In this document: positions 7,484-16,602 of the stretch, piece after piece | Position numbering within the stretch: the stretch's first letter is position 1 | How the letters are laid out: each line of letters begins with the position of its first letter | Assembly (NCBI RefSeq): GCF_007126775.1 | Contig: NZ_SLAP01000011.1 | Coordinates: 1 to 34,736 of the forward strand | Reading direction: 5' to 3' | Length of the DNA: 34,736 nucleotides | Origin: Cecembia sp. | GTDB lineage: Bacteria > Bacteroidota > Bacteroidia > Cytophagales > Cyclobacteriaceae | The notes under the pieces: generated by a model | What the model was told of the DNA's origin: nothing | The model's input: only the letters and a program-made list of their open reading frames with translations | The model's database searches: none | Program-made: the position numbers and the translations under genes

Positions 7484-8755
7484 CTAAACAATGAAAATGT
7501 TTTTACTTTTCATAATTCTCTTCCACTTAAACTTCCATTTTGCTCTTGAATAGGCAGGAATAGACCTCAAAGACTGAAAAATCACCAAGACCAACATTCC
7601 AATGGTCACTGGAAAAACAGTCTCAAACCCCCAACCTGCATCTAGAATAATCCCAAACAAAGCAGGGCCTACAGCAGAACTCAACACCATCATACTGGTG
7701 AATAGAGATCTGACTGTTCCTATATATTTTTGCCCAAAAAACTCTACCTGTAAAGCGGCCACTGTAGCACTTCCAAAACCCGTAGATAAGCCCATCAGGA
7801 TCATGTAGGGGTAGATAGTCCAAGAAGGACTGACTAGCCAAATGAATAATAGTGCTATCAAATAAGGAAAAAGATAAAAAGGGAAAAATGTCCTCGCGCT
7901 GTATTTGTCTATAAGAGGGCCTGCTGTTAGGATACTGAAAGCTGAGGCAATGGCATAGGCAGTTAGGCCTACCGCAATAATGGAGGTATTCCAACCCTTG
8001 AATTCCACAATAGGAAATTGATAAAAAAACAATCCTGTAATGGCAAAAGGAATGAAAAATACATTCGGTGCCAATAACCAAAACTCTTTTGAACGCATGA
8101 TGTCCCTCTGTCTGATCTTTTGTTGCGATTGTTCCTTTGAATTTTGGGTATCTTCTCCTCCTTGCTCCGGAATCAAATGCTTGTCTCTTATTACAAATAG
8201 CGTAAACAGAGTCACTACTACCGCCACTAAGAACGCATTCAACCATAAAGATTGCCTCCATCCAATCTGCGTGATAACCAGCAAGATGATTGCCGGTAAA
8301 ATAGCCTGCCCCATAGGATGGCCAAGCGAGGCCAAAGAAATCGCTTTACCCCGGTTGACAGAAAAATACCTGGACATGGAGGTTATAGAAATATGAGAAT
8401 AAAGCCCCTGACCCGCTAATCGCATACCTAAAAAGGCGATAGGTACATACCACCATGCCTGGGAAATACTGAAAAACAATAGGGAAATAATAAAAAGAAA
8501 AGTAGTGGTCAAAGTAAACTTACGTAAGGGAACCGTATCAATCAACTTTCCCACCTTTGGCAAAATGGCCGCGCTTACAATAGTAGCCACACCATAGAAA
8601 GTACTGATCAGTCCATTGGATAATGAAAACTCCTCCTTAATAAAGGGGACATACAAGGCCAGCAAAAAGGTCTGCCCAAAACTGGACAGCGCCGTCATCA
8701 TGATACCAAAAGTTACCATGACAGAATTTTTCTTAATAAATTGTAGATAATTCAA
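7484..8755 (-). CDS. MFS transporter
   Basis: A 423-residue inner-membrane protein with about twelve hydrophobic segments in two sets of six, split by a charged central loop near residues 200-220 (EDTQNSKEQSQQKIRQRD). The cytoplasmic loop between TM2 and TM3 carries PKVGKLIDTVPLRK, the degenerate MFS motif A (GxLxDRxGxR). The substrate cannot be read from the sequence. It resembles monocarboxylate/oxalate-formate-type antiporters in layout (for example the GRG/SRYFSVNRGKAISLAS region), which is only a guess. The gene is monocistronic, divergent from the SulP gene. Confidence 0.9.
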   Translation of the reverse strand: MNYLQFIKKNSVMVTFGIMMTALSSFGQTFLLALYVPFIKEEFSLSNGLISTFYGVATIVSAAILPKVGKLIDTVPLRKFTLTTTFLFIISLLFFSISQAWWYVPIAFLGMRLAGQGLYSHISITSMSRYFSVNRGKAISLASLGHPMGQAILPAIILLVITQIGWRQSLWLNAFLVAVVVTLFTLFVIRDKHLIPEQGGEDTQNSKEQSQQKIRQRDIMRSKEFWLLAPNVFFIPFAITGLFFYQFPIVEFKGWNTSIIAVGLTAYAIASAFSILTAGPLIDKYSARTFFPFYLFPYLIALLFIWLVSPSWTIYPYMILMGLSTGFGSATVAALQVEFFGQKYIGTVRSLFTSMMVLSSAVGPALFGIILDAGWGFETVFPVTIGMLVLVIFQSLRSIPAYSRAKWKFKWKRIMKSKNIFIV

Positions 8756-9239
8756 GGCGTACTAAAGGTCATATCAAAGAGCCTGCAAGTTAATCAATTG
8801 CTCGCTAAGCACCTTGGGTTATGTACCTTTACCCCTAATAATAATAAAATGGATCATCTGAGTACCTTGTAGGGCCCAATCTTTCTTCACTTGATTTAAA
8901 ACCTCCAAATCTATAAGTTACCAATCCTATATTCCATATTGACCATACGGGTTTTCACGAAGTGCAAATAATAAACTACCTTATATAATTCTAAAACAAT
9001 CGATTACGGATCGGTTTTTGGGAATTTTTTAGATTGAATTTTAAAAAAAATAAAATAAAATTCCGCCTTTGTAGACAAAATGAGTAGCTTTGTAGCTTGT
9101 TACCAGCCGATTATACATCAATGACTATCACTCCACCTTAATTAATTATTTTTTTGAATAGAAAGCAGTACAGGTTTTCAGCGCTATCAATTTACTTTTT
9201 CATTAAAAAATTCTATTACACTTAACTTATTGCAGCATT
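8756..9239. other. intergenic region between divergent transporters
   Basis: This 484-base AT-rich region holds no convincing gene. It must contain the promoters of the MFS gene (minus) and the SulP gene (plus). One TAGCTTTG at 9085-9092 matches the Bacteroidota -7 consensus TAnnTTTG and would leave a leader of roughly 140 bases, but the nearest TTTG upstream is only 13 bases away instead of about 19. Confidence 0.35.
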
Positions 9240-10796
9240 ATGACACAGATGTTTTACCGCCTGTTCAAACCCACTCAGGCAAATCTGAAAGACGAAGTAT
9301 TGTCAGGCTTGACTGTGGCCTTGGCTTTGGTGCCGGAAGCAGTTGCTTTTTCTTTAATTGCCGGAGTAAGTCCTTTGGTCGGTTTATACACGGCATTTAT
9401 TATCGGTTTGATTACATCCATTTTAGGCGGTAGACCAGGAATGATTTCCGGTGCTACTGGTGCTATCGCAGTGGTAGTGGTTGCCTTAGTTGTATCTCAT
9501 GGGGTGGAATACCTTTTTGCCGCCGTCGTTTTAATGGGCCTGATCCAAATTGCAGTAGGGCTTTTAAAATTAGGTAAGTTGATACGCCTTGTTCCGCATC
9601 CGGTGATGTTCGGATTTGTAAATGGTCTGGCTATAGTCATTGGAATGGCCCAATTTGAGCAATTCAAATTTACCACAGCGGCAGGCACAGTGGAGTGGAT
9701 GACTGGAAATCCTTTGTATGTGATGATTGGCTTAGTGGCTTTGACCATGGTCATCATCAAGTTTCTACCCAAAGTGACTACAGCAGTTCCTTCTGCATTG
9801 GTTGCTATCCTTACCATCTCTTTGGTTGTAATTTTTGGAGGAATTGATACCCGAACAGTAGGTGATTTGGCTTCCATAAGCGGTGGATTACCCGAATTTC
9901 ATCTTCCTCTCGTACCAATAAATTGGGAAACCTTTATGATTATCCTTCCTTATTCCGCCATCATGGCTGGGGTTGGTCTGATTGAGAGTTTGCTAACCCT
10001 GACCTTAATCGATGAAATCACCGAAACTAGAGGGCATGGAAATAAGGAGTGTGTAGCACAGGGTGTCGCTAACGTGACCACCGGATTCTTTGGGGGAATG
10101 GGAGGATGCGCTATGATCGGACAATCTTTGATTAATGTAAATGCTGGAGGGCGTAACCGAATTTCAGGGATTGTAGCATCCGTAGGTTTATTAATTTTTA
10201 TTCTATTTCTTTCAAGCTACATTGAAATGATCCCTATGGCTGCATTGGTCGGCTTGATGTTCATGGTGGCTATCGGAACTTTTGAATGGGCTTCTTTGAA
10301 AGTATTCAGAAAAGTACCTTTTCATGATGTCTTGGTGATGGTAATTGTAACGCTTGTGACTGTGTTCCTACATAATTTGGCTTTAGCTGTATTGATTGGT
10401 GTGATTATTTCAGCCTTGGTATTTGCCTGGCAAAATGCAAAAATGATCCGGACTAGGAAAAGAGTGGACGAAAATGGCGTCAAGCATTATGAGGTTTTTG
10501 GACCCTTATTTTTTGCTTCAGCGATGACTTTTGGACAAAAATTTGACCCCATCAATGACCCTGAGGAAATAGTCATTGACTTTGCTGAAAGCAGAATTGT
10601 GGATCACTCCGGAATTGATGCCATCCATAAGGTAACCGAGCGCTACCATAAAATGGGGAAAACCGTTTATATCCGACACTTGGATAGCTCTAGCCGTGTT
10701 TTATTGGCCAAGGCCGAAAAAATCATCAATGTAAACTATACGGATGATGATCCTTCTTTTAAGATTGTATTGGAACAAGAAAAAGCAATGGCTTAA
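9240..10796 (+). CDS. SulP family anion transporter with STAS domain
   Basis: This 518-residue inner-membrane permease has the SulP/SLC26 core, starting with DEVLSGLTVALALVPEAVAFSLIAGVSPLVGLYTA near residues 18-52, a strong family signature, and about ten or more membrane segments to residue 400. A cytoplasmic STAS domain follows (about residues 415-515), containing IVIDFAESRIVDHSGIDAIHK. SulP proteins import sulfate, bicarbonate or other anions, often coupled to Na+ or H+. The substrate is not settled by the sequence. No carbonic anhydrase or sulfur gene lies next to it. A terminator follows about 25 bases after the stop. Confidence 0.94.
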   Translation: MTQMFYRLFKPTQANLKDEVLSGLTVALALVPEAVAFSLIAGVSPLVGLYTAFIIGLITSILGGRPGMISGATGAIAVVVVALVVSHGVEYLFAAVVLMGLIQIAVGLLKLGKLIRLVPHPVMFGFVNGLAIVIGMAQFEQFKFTTAAGTVEWMTGNPLYVMIGLVALTMVIIKFLPKVTTAVPSALVAILTISLVVIFGGIDTRTVGDLASISGGLPEFHLPLVPINWETFMIILPYSAIMAGVGLIESLLTLTLIDEITETRGHGNKECVAQGVANVTTGFFGGMGGCAMIGQSLINVNAGGRNRISGIVASVGLLIFILFLSSYIEMIPMAALVGLMFMVAIGTFEWASLKVFRKVPFHDVLVMVIVTLVTVFLHNLALAVLIGVIISALVFAWQNAKMIRTRKRVDENGVKHYEVFGPLFFASAMTFGQKFDPINDPEEIVIDFAESRIVDHSGIDAIHKVTERYHKMGKTVYIRHLDSSSRVLLAKAEKIINVNYTDDDPSFKIVLEQEKAMA

Positions 10797-10820
10797 TTGA
10801 AAAACTTTATAACGCCTTTT

Positions 10821-10855
10821 AAAAAGGTCTTGAGCAATTCCTCAAGCACTTTTTT
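10821..10855 (+). terminator. intrinsic terminator of the SulP gene
   Basis: AAAAAGgtcTTGAG, a 6-nt loop, CTCAAGcaCTTTTTT. The paired A and T runs flank a TTGAG/CTCAA stem, ending in a T tract 25-60 bases past the stop. Confidence 0.7.
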
Positions 10856-10943
10856 ATGGAAAAATGATTCGCTATTGCCTGAAAGATAGTGGGTTTTTAA
10901 TGTTTCAAAGGTTCGTAGATTTGCAATGATGCTTTTATAAATC

Positions 10944-10968
10944 CATCGATTATTCTAATAAATCGATG
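10944..10968. repeat. inverted repeat upstream of the outer-membrane protein gene
   Basis: CATCGATT and AATCGATG (8 bp) enclose 9 bases. A TAGATTTG at 10916-10923 just before it matches the -7 consensus TAnnTTTG. The pair could be a promoter with an operator or leader hairpin for the gene at 11089, but both are inferred. Confidence 0.3.
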
Positions 10969-11088
10969 CCTTCAAAAAAATTTCTCTGCTTTTTTTAACC
11001 AAAAAATAATTTTATCTAAAAATTTACCACCTATTTTTTTATTCAATTTTTATATGGTTATTGGCCCAAAAAACTAAAGACCTCATTT

Positions 11089-11718
11089 ATGAAAAAAATC
11101 TTTTGTTTCATTGCTACGATCACCATGATTTCAACATCATCTATTGCCCAAATTGAAAAGGGTGGTCAATTATTTGGCATTCAATCTGTATTCGTCAAAA
11201 GCTATCCCCAGAATGAAGGCGCTTATAAAACGAGCTCTTACGATGCTGACCTTTCAGTCTTCCACTTATTTATGGTAAGCAATAGGATAGGCTTGGGTTA
11301 TTTTACCAATTTAAATTTTTCAGGTTATAAATCAGAAAACAAAGATTCTTGGGGTATGGATTTGAATTATAAAAACAGGAGTCTTACCGGACACATTGGC
11401 CCAATGGCAAGGTATATGATTCCTATTTCACAGAATACCTACATCTTCCCTCAATTTCTGACCGGTTTTGGCAGAAACTGGACGACATACCGCAGCAACG
11501 TACACGGTTCAATTTATAATTCTAAATCAAACAGCAGCACTTCCCTAACAGAGTTTCAGTTTGGAATGGCTAATTTTTTGAATCAATGTGTGGCCTTAGA
11601 GACCAAAATAGGATACGGCTGGGCCAGAATCAATCAAAATGAGCAAAAAACAAAACTCAATGCATTAGGTGCTAGCTTTGGTGCAGTCTTGTATTTCAAT
11701 CGAAAAACAAAAATTTAG
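11089..11718 (+). CDS. outer-membrane beta-barrel protein
   Basis: The 209-residue product has a signal peptide (MKKIFCFIATITMISTSSIA, cleavage before Q21). Alternating hydrophobic/aromatic strands separated by polar loops follow, for example LFMVSNRIGLGYFTNLNFSG, TYIFPQFLTGFGRNW and NALGASFGAVLYFNRK at the end. The length and the final strand fit an eight-stranded barrel of the general Bacteroidota porin-like/OmpA-like kind, without an OmpA peptidoglycan-binding domain. The function is unknown. It is a single-gene unit with a hairpin after the stop. Confidence 0.75.
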   Translation: MKKIFCFIATITMISTSSIAQIEKGGQLFGIQSVFVKSYPQNEGAYKTSSYDADLSVFHLFMVSNRIGLGYFTNLNFSGYKSENKDSWGMDLNYKNRSLTGHIGPMARYMIPISQNTYIFPQFLTGFGRNWTTYRSNVHGSIYNSKSNSSTSLTEFQFGMANFLNQCVALETKIGYGWARINQNEQKTKLNALGASFGAVLYFNRKTKI

Positions 11719-11749
11719 ATTAAGGCCCGTAAGAAGCATACGGGTTAAT
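11719..11749 (+). terminator. possible terminator of the outer-membrane protein gene
   Basis: CCCGTA, a 7-nt loop, TACGGG, extended by flanking ATTAA/TTAAT after two unpaired G's. It directly follows the stop codon, but the downstream T run is poor. Confidence 0.4.
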
Positions 11750-11808
11750 CCGGATTATTTTGGAAAAAGTTATCTTTGAATGTTTAATGATCAAAGTTTA
11801 TCCAATAA

Positions 11809-12321
11809 ATGATTGTAGAAAAAAACAAAGTTATTGCACTGTCTTATGAACTGCATGTCGATGATGGTGAAACTGGAAAAACCTTTTTTGAAAGTGTTTC
11901 CAAAGAAAAACCCTTTTACTTCCTATTCGGAACAGGAAACATTTTGCCAAAATTGGAGGAAGCCATTGAAGGAAAAAGTGCAGGAGAAGGTTTTGAGGTA
12001 TTTATTGATTATGAAAATGCCTATGGGGATTACGATGAAAGCAAACGTGTAATCGTACCCAAGTCCAACTTCAAAGAAGATGGCAAGAAGCAAAAGGACC
12101 TCTTGAAGGTAGGAAAGGTAATCCCCATGCAGGATGACCAAGGTAACCAATTGCGGGGTGAAATTCTCAAAATTGACTATAAAGGTGTACATATGGATTT
12201 CAATTCCCCTTTAGCAGGACTTGACCTTTATTTCAAAGGAGAAATTGTCTTTATTAGGGAGGCTGATCCGGAAGAAATCGACCATGGCCATGTTCATGGG
12301 CCAGGAGGGCATCAGCATTAA
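11809..12321 (+). CDS. slyD: FKBP-type peptidyl-prolyl isomerase, SlyD-like
   Basis: A cytoplasmic prolyl isomerase/chaperone of 170 residues. The FKBP domain is interrupted by an IF chaperone flap as in SlyD: the N-terminal FKBP strand is VIALSYELHVDDGETGKTFFES, then GTGNILPKLEEAIEGKSAGE (about residues 44-63), then YENAYGDYDESKRVIVPKSNF, and NSPLAGLDLYFKGEIVFIREA closes the fold. The C terminus is histidine-rich (HGHVHGPGGHQH), fitting the metal-binding tail of SlyD, though shorter than in E. coli. The gene precedes the oxidoreductase gene by 33 bases on the same strand. Confidence 0.88.
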   Translation: MIVEKNKVIALSYELHVDDGETGKTFFESVSKEKPFYFLFGTGNILPKLEEAIEGKSAGEGFEVFIDYENAYGDYDESKRVIVPKSNFKEDGKKQKDLLKVGKVIPMQDDQGNQLRGEILKIDYKGVHMDFNSPLAGLDLYFKGEIVFIREADPEEIDHGHVHGPGGHQH

Positions 12322-12354
12322 AGCAATAATGAAGAATGTTGAATTAAGAATGGA

Positions 12355-13386
12355 ATGATGAAGAAAATCAGAACAGCATTGGTAGGTTACGGATCGGTCG
12401 GCGAAAAAATGCATGGGCCATTAATTTCAGTTTGTGAAGACCTCGAATTGGTGGCTGTAGTTGAGAGAAACCAGGAAAGGTCTATAGAAAAATATCCCCA
12501 AGTGACAGTTTTCAAGAGTCTGGAAGCCTTACTGGAAGCCGATGCTGCTGATTTGATCGTCATTGTTACCCCAAATGAATTCCATTTCCCTTATGCCAAG
12601 ATGGCTTTAGAGGCAGGCAAACACGTAGTAGTAGACAAGCCAGTCACAGTACATTCTCAAGATGCAAGGATATTGCATCAGATTGCCGAAGAAAAAGGTT
12701 TGGTCTTGTCAGTTTTCCAAAACCGGCGCTGGGATGGAGATATCCAAACCATAGAAAAGTTACTCCATGAGGGTACCTTGGGAAGAATTGTCCATTTTGA
12801 ATCCCACTTTGATCGGTTTAGGCCACAGTTAGCGGATAATTGGCGTGAAAAAGATGTCCCAGGGAATGGGATTACTTTTGATTTAGGGACCCATTTGATC
12901 GATCAAACAATAATGTTGTTTGGCAAGCCCAAATGGGTATATGCAGAAATCCTCAAGCAACGTAAGGGGGCAGTGGCTGACGATTTTTTCGATATTACCC
13001 TGATGTATGAAGGCATGAAAGCCAGATTAACTGCCTCTGTGATGGTGAATGCACCTCTACCAAAATTTTTGGTTTTAGGAGAAAGGGGCAGTTATGTAAA
13101 ATATGGGTTGGATGTACAAGAAAAGGCTTTTAAGTCAGGGCAGATCCCAGGAGGAGCAAACTGGGGTTTGGAGGATGCCGATTCTTGGGGCAGCCTTCAT
13201 TTGGAAAACGGGATTGTCTCTTACCCTACAGAAAGAGGAGATTACAGGCATTTCTATCAAAATTTAGCAGACACCATTCTGGGACAAGGGAGTCTTAAAG
13301 TAAAAATGGAACAAGCTATTTTGGTATTGGAAATCATTGAATCAGCTTTCTTGAGTAACAAGGAAGGCAGGAGGATTAACCTTTAA
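12355..13386 (+). CDS. Gfo/Idh/MocA family oxidoreductase
   Basis: A 343-residue cytoplasmic NAD(P)-dependent oxidoreductase. The Rossmann nucleotide-binding motif is G11-Y-G-S-V-G16, and the family lysine motif appears as D94-K95-P96-V (usually EKP). The C-terminal domain contains GNGITFDLGTHLIDQ, with the conserved histidine and aspartate of this family. Substrates of the family are usually sugars or inositols. Which one is used here is not visible. An alternative start is the next codon (ATG at 12358). The gene ends 6 bases from the end of the convergent dgt gene. Confidence 0.9.
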   Translation: MMKKIRTALVGYGSVGEKMHGPLISVCEDLELVAVVERNQERSIEKYPQVTVFKSLEALLEADAADLIVIVTPNEFHFPYAKMALEAGKHVVVDKPVTVHSQDARILHQIAEEKGLVLSVFQNRRWDGDIQTIEKLLHEGTLGRIVHFESHFDRFRPQLADNWREKDVPGNGITFDLGTHLIDQTIMLFGKPKWVYAEILKQRKGAVADDFFDITLMYEGMKARLTASVMVNAPLPKFLVLGERGSYVKYGLDVQEKAFKSGQIPGGANWGLEDADSWGSLHLENGIVSYPTERGDYRHFYQNLADTILGQGSLKVKMEQAILVLEIIESAFLSNKEGRRINL

Positions 13387-13392
13387 ATGCTT

Positions 13393-14754
13393 TCATGTTC
13401 CGGGAAGGGATATTCCTTTGACCCTTCTGTATAATGAAAGGGCATATTTATCTGTCATCCCAGAAATGAAATCTACCAAGGCCCGCATCAAAGGATAAGG
13501 ATTTACCTGTTCTCCCCAGCCTTCCATTGGAAAATCCTCTGGTAACAATCTCAAGATACTTTTGTCTTTCCCAGAAAAAAGCTCAGTCTGGTAATACTTA
13601 TGGTAGATCGCCCGTGAAAATACCTCCAAAAGTCCCTCCAAGACCTGAAACCCTGCTGCTTCCTTCTCTAATACAGCAGTAGAACGATAGATTTTACTTA
13701 CCGAAAGACCTGATATTTCCTTAAGCGCATTTGCTGAAGGAATAATATCAGTAAGTGCCCTGTCAAATGTACCCGATAGCATACCTTCCTCATTTTCTTT
13801 AAATGCTTGAACACATTCCTCTATCAATTGGCCGATAGCCATAGCTCTAAGTATAGCCAGCTTTTCGGTCTTGGCATTATACTTTTCCAGCTTATCCGCT
13901 CGAAATTTTTCGCCCAAAATTTTACTGAAAAGCAAGATCGCATTTTCCAAACTGACAAGCCCAAGGGTACAGCCATCTTCAAGATCGATGATGCTGTAGC
14001 AGATATCATCCGCAGCCTCCACCAAAAAGGCCAACGGATGTCTTAACCAGCAATCAGAATTGATTTTGGATAAGCCAAGCACATCCGTTAATCTCTGGAA
14101 ATCCACCAGTTGATCTGAATAAAAACCGAATTTTTTTTGACTCTTTCTTGCTTTATCTTGATCATAAATAAAGGAAGGGCGAGGATATTTGGTGAAAGCA
14201 GCCAATGTGACATAAGATAGCTGTAGCCCATTATTCTTAGAAACCAACATCCTGAACCCCTGTGCATTTCCCTCAAAATTACTCAGGTCCTCCCACTCAA
14301 GCGGACTTACGTGTGGCTGCCAAACATAGCCATAAGGATGGTATTTGAAAAAGTCCGAAATTGCTTCCTCTCCTGCATGTCCAAATGGTGGATTGCCTAT
14401 ATCATGGGTAAGTGCTGCAGCGGCTACTATGGCCCCAAGGTCGGATGAGGTAACTTCGGTTTCTGACAGTTCAGGATATTTTTCCAACAAAAATTCTCCT
14501 GATGCTTTGCCCAGTGACCTGCCTACACTGGAAACTTCAAGGCTATGGGTTAATCTGGTATGTACAAAATGATGTTCAGGCAATGGAAATACTTGGGTCT
14601 TATCCTGAAGATTCCTGAAAGGAGAAGAAAAGATAATCCTATCATAGTCCCTCTCAAAAACAGTTCGAACAGAACCTGTTGTTACTTTTTCTGCTCTATT
14701 ATCTGGGTCAAATCTTCCCGAGGTCAGTAGCTTTTTCCATTTCATCATGGCCAA
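13393..14754 (-). CDS. dgt: deoxyguanosinetriphosphate triphosphohydrolase-like protein
   Basis: An HD-superfamily dNTPase of 453 residues that cleaves dGTP (or other dNTPs) to the nucleoside and triphosphate. The N-terminal arm has RDYDRIIFSSPFRNLQDKTQVFPL (residues 35-58). The metal-binding His and Asp residues sit in HTRLTHSLEV (H70) and AALTHDIGNPPFGHAGEEAI (H117-D118, H126). The later D of the HD site lies in VEAADDICYSIIDLEDG. The length matches dgt-type enzymes. It is convergent with the oxidoreductase gene and divergent from the lipoprotein gene at 14862. ATG codons at residues 3 and 4 are alternative starts. Confidence 0.93.
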   Translation of the reverse strand: MAMMKWKKLLTSGRFDPDNRAEKVTTGSVRTVFERDYDRIIFSSPFRNLQDKTQVFPLPEHHFVHTRLTHSLEVSSVGRSLGKASGEFLLEKYPELSETEVTSSDLGAIVAAAALTHDIGNPPFGHAGEEAISDFFKYHPYGYVWQPHVSPLEWEDLSNFEGNAQGFRMLVSKNNGLQLSYVTLAAFTKYPRPSFIYDQDKARKSQKKFGFYSDQLVDFQRLTDVLGLSKINSDCWLRHPLAFLVEAADDICYSIIDLEDGCTLGLVSLENAILLFSKILGEKFRADKLEKYNAKTEKLAILRAMAIGQLIEECVQAFKENEEGMLSGTFDRALTDIIPSANALKEISGLSVSKIYRSTAVLEKEAAGFQVLEGLLEVFSRAIYHKYYQTELFSGKDKSILRLLPEDFPMEGWGEQVNPYPLMRALVDFISGMTDKYALSLYRRVKGISLPGT

Positions 14755-14861
14755 AAATACTAAAGCTACAAGTTTATTTTCCTATCATTGGTGAAAAAAG
14801 AAGGTGGAGTTAATTCTGGCACCAAGCTTGGGTAAGATTTCCCGAACCAACTTAATAAGCT

Positions 14862-15701
14862 ATGAAATGTTTGATAAAGTCCTTTAGTCTGGCAGCCATC
14901 GCAGTCTTGTTATTTTCTTCCTGTGACCTGGAAAATAGAGAAGAAAGAATCAGTGATGGACATGCTAAGGTTAATGTTTTTTTAATCGATGCGCCAGCTT
15001 CCTATGATGAAGTTTGGATAGAGGTACTGGGGGTACAGATTCTAACCAAAGGAAATGATGAATCCAATGAAAGTGCCTGGATCAACCTTCCTTATAAAAA
15101 AGAGGAACAAAAAATCAATTTGCTCGCCTTGACGGGTGGAAATTCGGAGCACCTTGGAGGCGTAGAGGTCCCTGCGGGCGCTATTTCACAGATCAGGTTA
15201 ATGCTTGGAGATGACAATTACATCATTCAAAATGGCGTAAGAAGTGATTTAAAGACACCCAGTGCCCAGCAAAGTGGCCTGAAGCTAAAGGTAGATAAGC
15301 CTTTAGATGCGGGTGTTTCTTACGATATAGTCATAGACTTTGATGCCTCAAAATCTATCGTTAAGGCGGGTAATTCAGGATTGTTTATCCTAAAACCTGT
15401 ACTCCGTGTAGTTGCTGAAGAATTGGCCACCGTAGAAGGAACAGTACTTCCACTTGAGGCCGGTCCTGTTAGCGTCTCCGCTATTTTAGATCAGGATACA
15501 GTAGGCACATTTACAGATGATAATGGTCTATTTATCCTAAGAGGATTAAAAGGAGGGAATTACAATTTTTGGTTTGTACCAAACAGCGAAGATTTTGAAG
15601 GCTTATTGCTGGAAGAAATAAGCATTCCGGTAGGGGAGACGACCAAATTTGACCCTATTACTTTAGATGAAGCTTCTGAAGAGGAAGAAGAAGAAGGTTA
15701 A
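14862..15701 (+). CDS. DUF4382 lipoprotein with a C-terminal Ig-like domain
   Basis: A 279-residue surface or periplasmic lipoprotein. The signal peptide ends in a lipobox LLFSSC with lipidated C21. The DUF4382 domain covers about residues 35-190 (VNVFLIDAPASYDEVWIEVLGVQI at its start, the typical ADYDEVNVTI-like strand, and SYDIVIDFDASKSIVKAGN later). After residue 195 a carboxypeptidase-regulatory-like beta domain appears (VSAILDQDTVGTFTDDNGLFILRGLKGG NYNF pattern). The tail is acidic (EEEEEEG). The function of the family is unknown. A paralogue follows 88 bases downstream, past a terminator. Confidence 0.88.
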   Translation: MKCLIKSFSLAAIAVLLFSSCDLENREERISDGHAKVNVFLIDAPASYDEVWIEVLGVQILTKGNDESNESAWINLPYKKEEQKINLLALTGGNSEHLGGVEVPAGAISQIRLMLGDDNYIIQNGVRSDLKTPSAQQSGLKLKVDKPLDAGVSYDIVIDFDASKSIVKAGNSGLFILKPVLRVVAEELATVEGTVLPLEAGPVSVSAILDQDTVGTFTDDNGLFILRGLKGGNYNFWFVPNSEDFEGLLLEEISIPVGETTKFDPITLDEASEEEEEEG

Positions 15702-15712
15702 AATTTAAAATT

Positions 15713-15749
15713 AAGGGGCTGTCTCATAAATATGGACAGCCTCTTTTTT
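15713..15749 (+). terminator. intrinsic terminator between the two DUF4382 genes
   Basis: AAGGGGCTGTC, an 11-nt loop, GACAGCCTCTTTTTT. The stem runs into a T tract 12 bases past the first gene, so the second gene probably has its own promoter or depends on read-through. Confidence 0.85.
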
Positions 15750-15789
15750 ATTCTTTTGATTAATTATACCAATACCCTTACATTTGGGT

Positions 15790-16602
15790 GTGAAAAGAGC
15801 CAACTTATTCCTCTTAACCTTTTTTCTGTGTTTTTTATCCTGCTCAGACGAAGGAGAAAGAAACAATGCCCTGGTCAATGTTTTTATTATTGGCTCAGGA
15901 GGAGAATTCGATGATATTTTGCTGGAAATTCTTGGCGTTGAAATCAAAACATTAGGGAGTAGGGGTACAGACAATACGGAATCCATTTTTTTACCCAATA
16001 TACAGGTCGACAAAAGGGTTAATATCGCTGCCTTGACAGCCAATGCCCAATTTTTGGTAGGAAGGGGTGAATTGTCTTTAAACTCGATCACAGAAATTAC
16101 GCTAAGGCTTGGGGAAGACAATTTTGTGGTAGTGGGAAATCAACGATTCCCACTTCAAATTCCAAATGAAAACGTTGCTAACCCCAGCTTCCCAGTGAAT
16201 TTCTCTTTATTTGGTGGTATTTCACATGATATTTTCCTAGATTTTGACCCTTTCCGATCCTTCCTTATTACCCCTGGATTGGAGCCTACAGTCGAACTGA
16301 GCGCCTACATCCGACCCTTTATGTCTCTGGAAAAGGGCAGGGCCAATGGCTCAATTAGCCCTTCTAATCAAAGGGTGGGCATCTTTACGTTTAATGAAAA
16401 TGGTGAATGGGTAAGCAGTACCGGTTCCCAAGCCCCATCAGGAAATTTTTCCATACGGGGTCTAGAAGAAAACAAACTTCACCGGGTATTGATCTTACCC
16501 TTCAACGAGAGTTATCTTCCAGATACCTTGGACAGTGTCAGTGTAAACATCCGGGAAATCACCCAATTGGGGACAATCAACCTGAGACTCATAGAAGAAT
16601 AA
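15790..16602 (+). CDS. second DUF4382 lipoprotein
   Basis: A paralogue of the previous gene. With the GTG start at 15790 the product has 270 residues and the signal MKRANLFLLTFFLCFLSC with lipidated C18; a TTG at 15784 is the only slightly longer alternative and no ATG is available. The DUF4382 domain is clear: NVFIIGSGGEFDDILLEILG, VNIAALTANAQFLVGRGELS, ITEITLRLGEDNFVV and HDIFLDFDPFRSF match the same positions in the first protein. A shorter beta domain follows (GIFTFNENGEW to FSIRGLEENKLHRVLI), again like the upstream protein. The stop overlaps the ribD start by one base, so it is co-transcribed with riboflavin synthesis by accident or design. Confidence 0.8.
   Translation: MKRANLFLLTFFLCFLSCSDEGERNNALVNVFIIGSGGEFDDILLEILGVEIKTLGSRGTDNTESIFLPNIQVDKRVNIAALTANAQFLVGRGELSLNSITEITLRLGEDNFVVVGNQRFPLQIPNENVANPSFPVNFSLFGGISHDIFLDFDPFRSFLITPGLEPTVELSAYIRPFMSLEKGRANGSISPSNQRVGIFTFNENGEWVSSTGSQAPSGNFSIRGLEENKLHRVLILPFNESYLPDTLDSVSVNIREITQLGTINLRLIEE

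Noticed and set aside
7623-8261. 212-codon minus-strand ORF inside the MFS gene
   Set aside because: It lies wholly within the MFS gene in another frame of the same strand, where the hydrophobic segments of the real protein are.
16407-16601. Longer ribD reading frame starting 65 codons upstream
   Set aside because: The extra residues overlap the DUF4382 gene and show no RibD similarity. The family starts near the TAATG junction at 16602.
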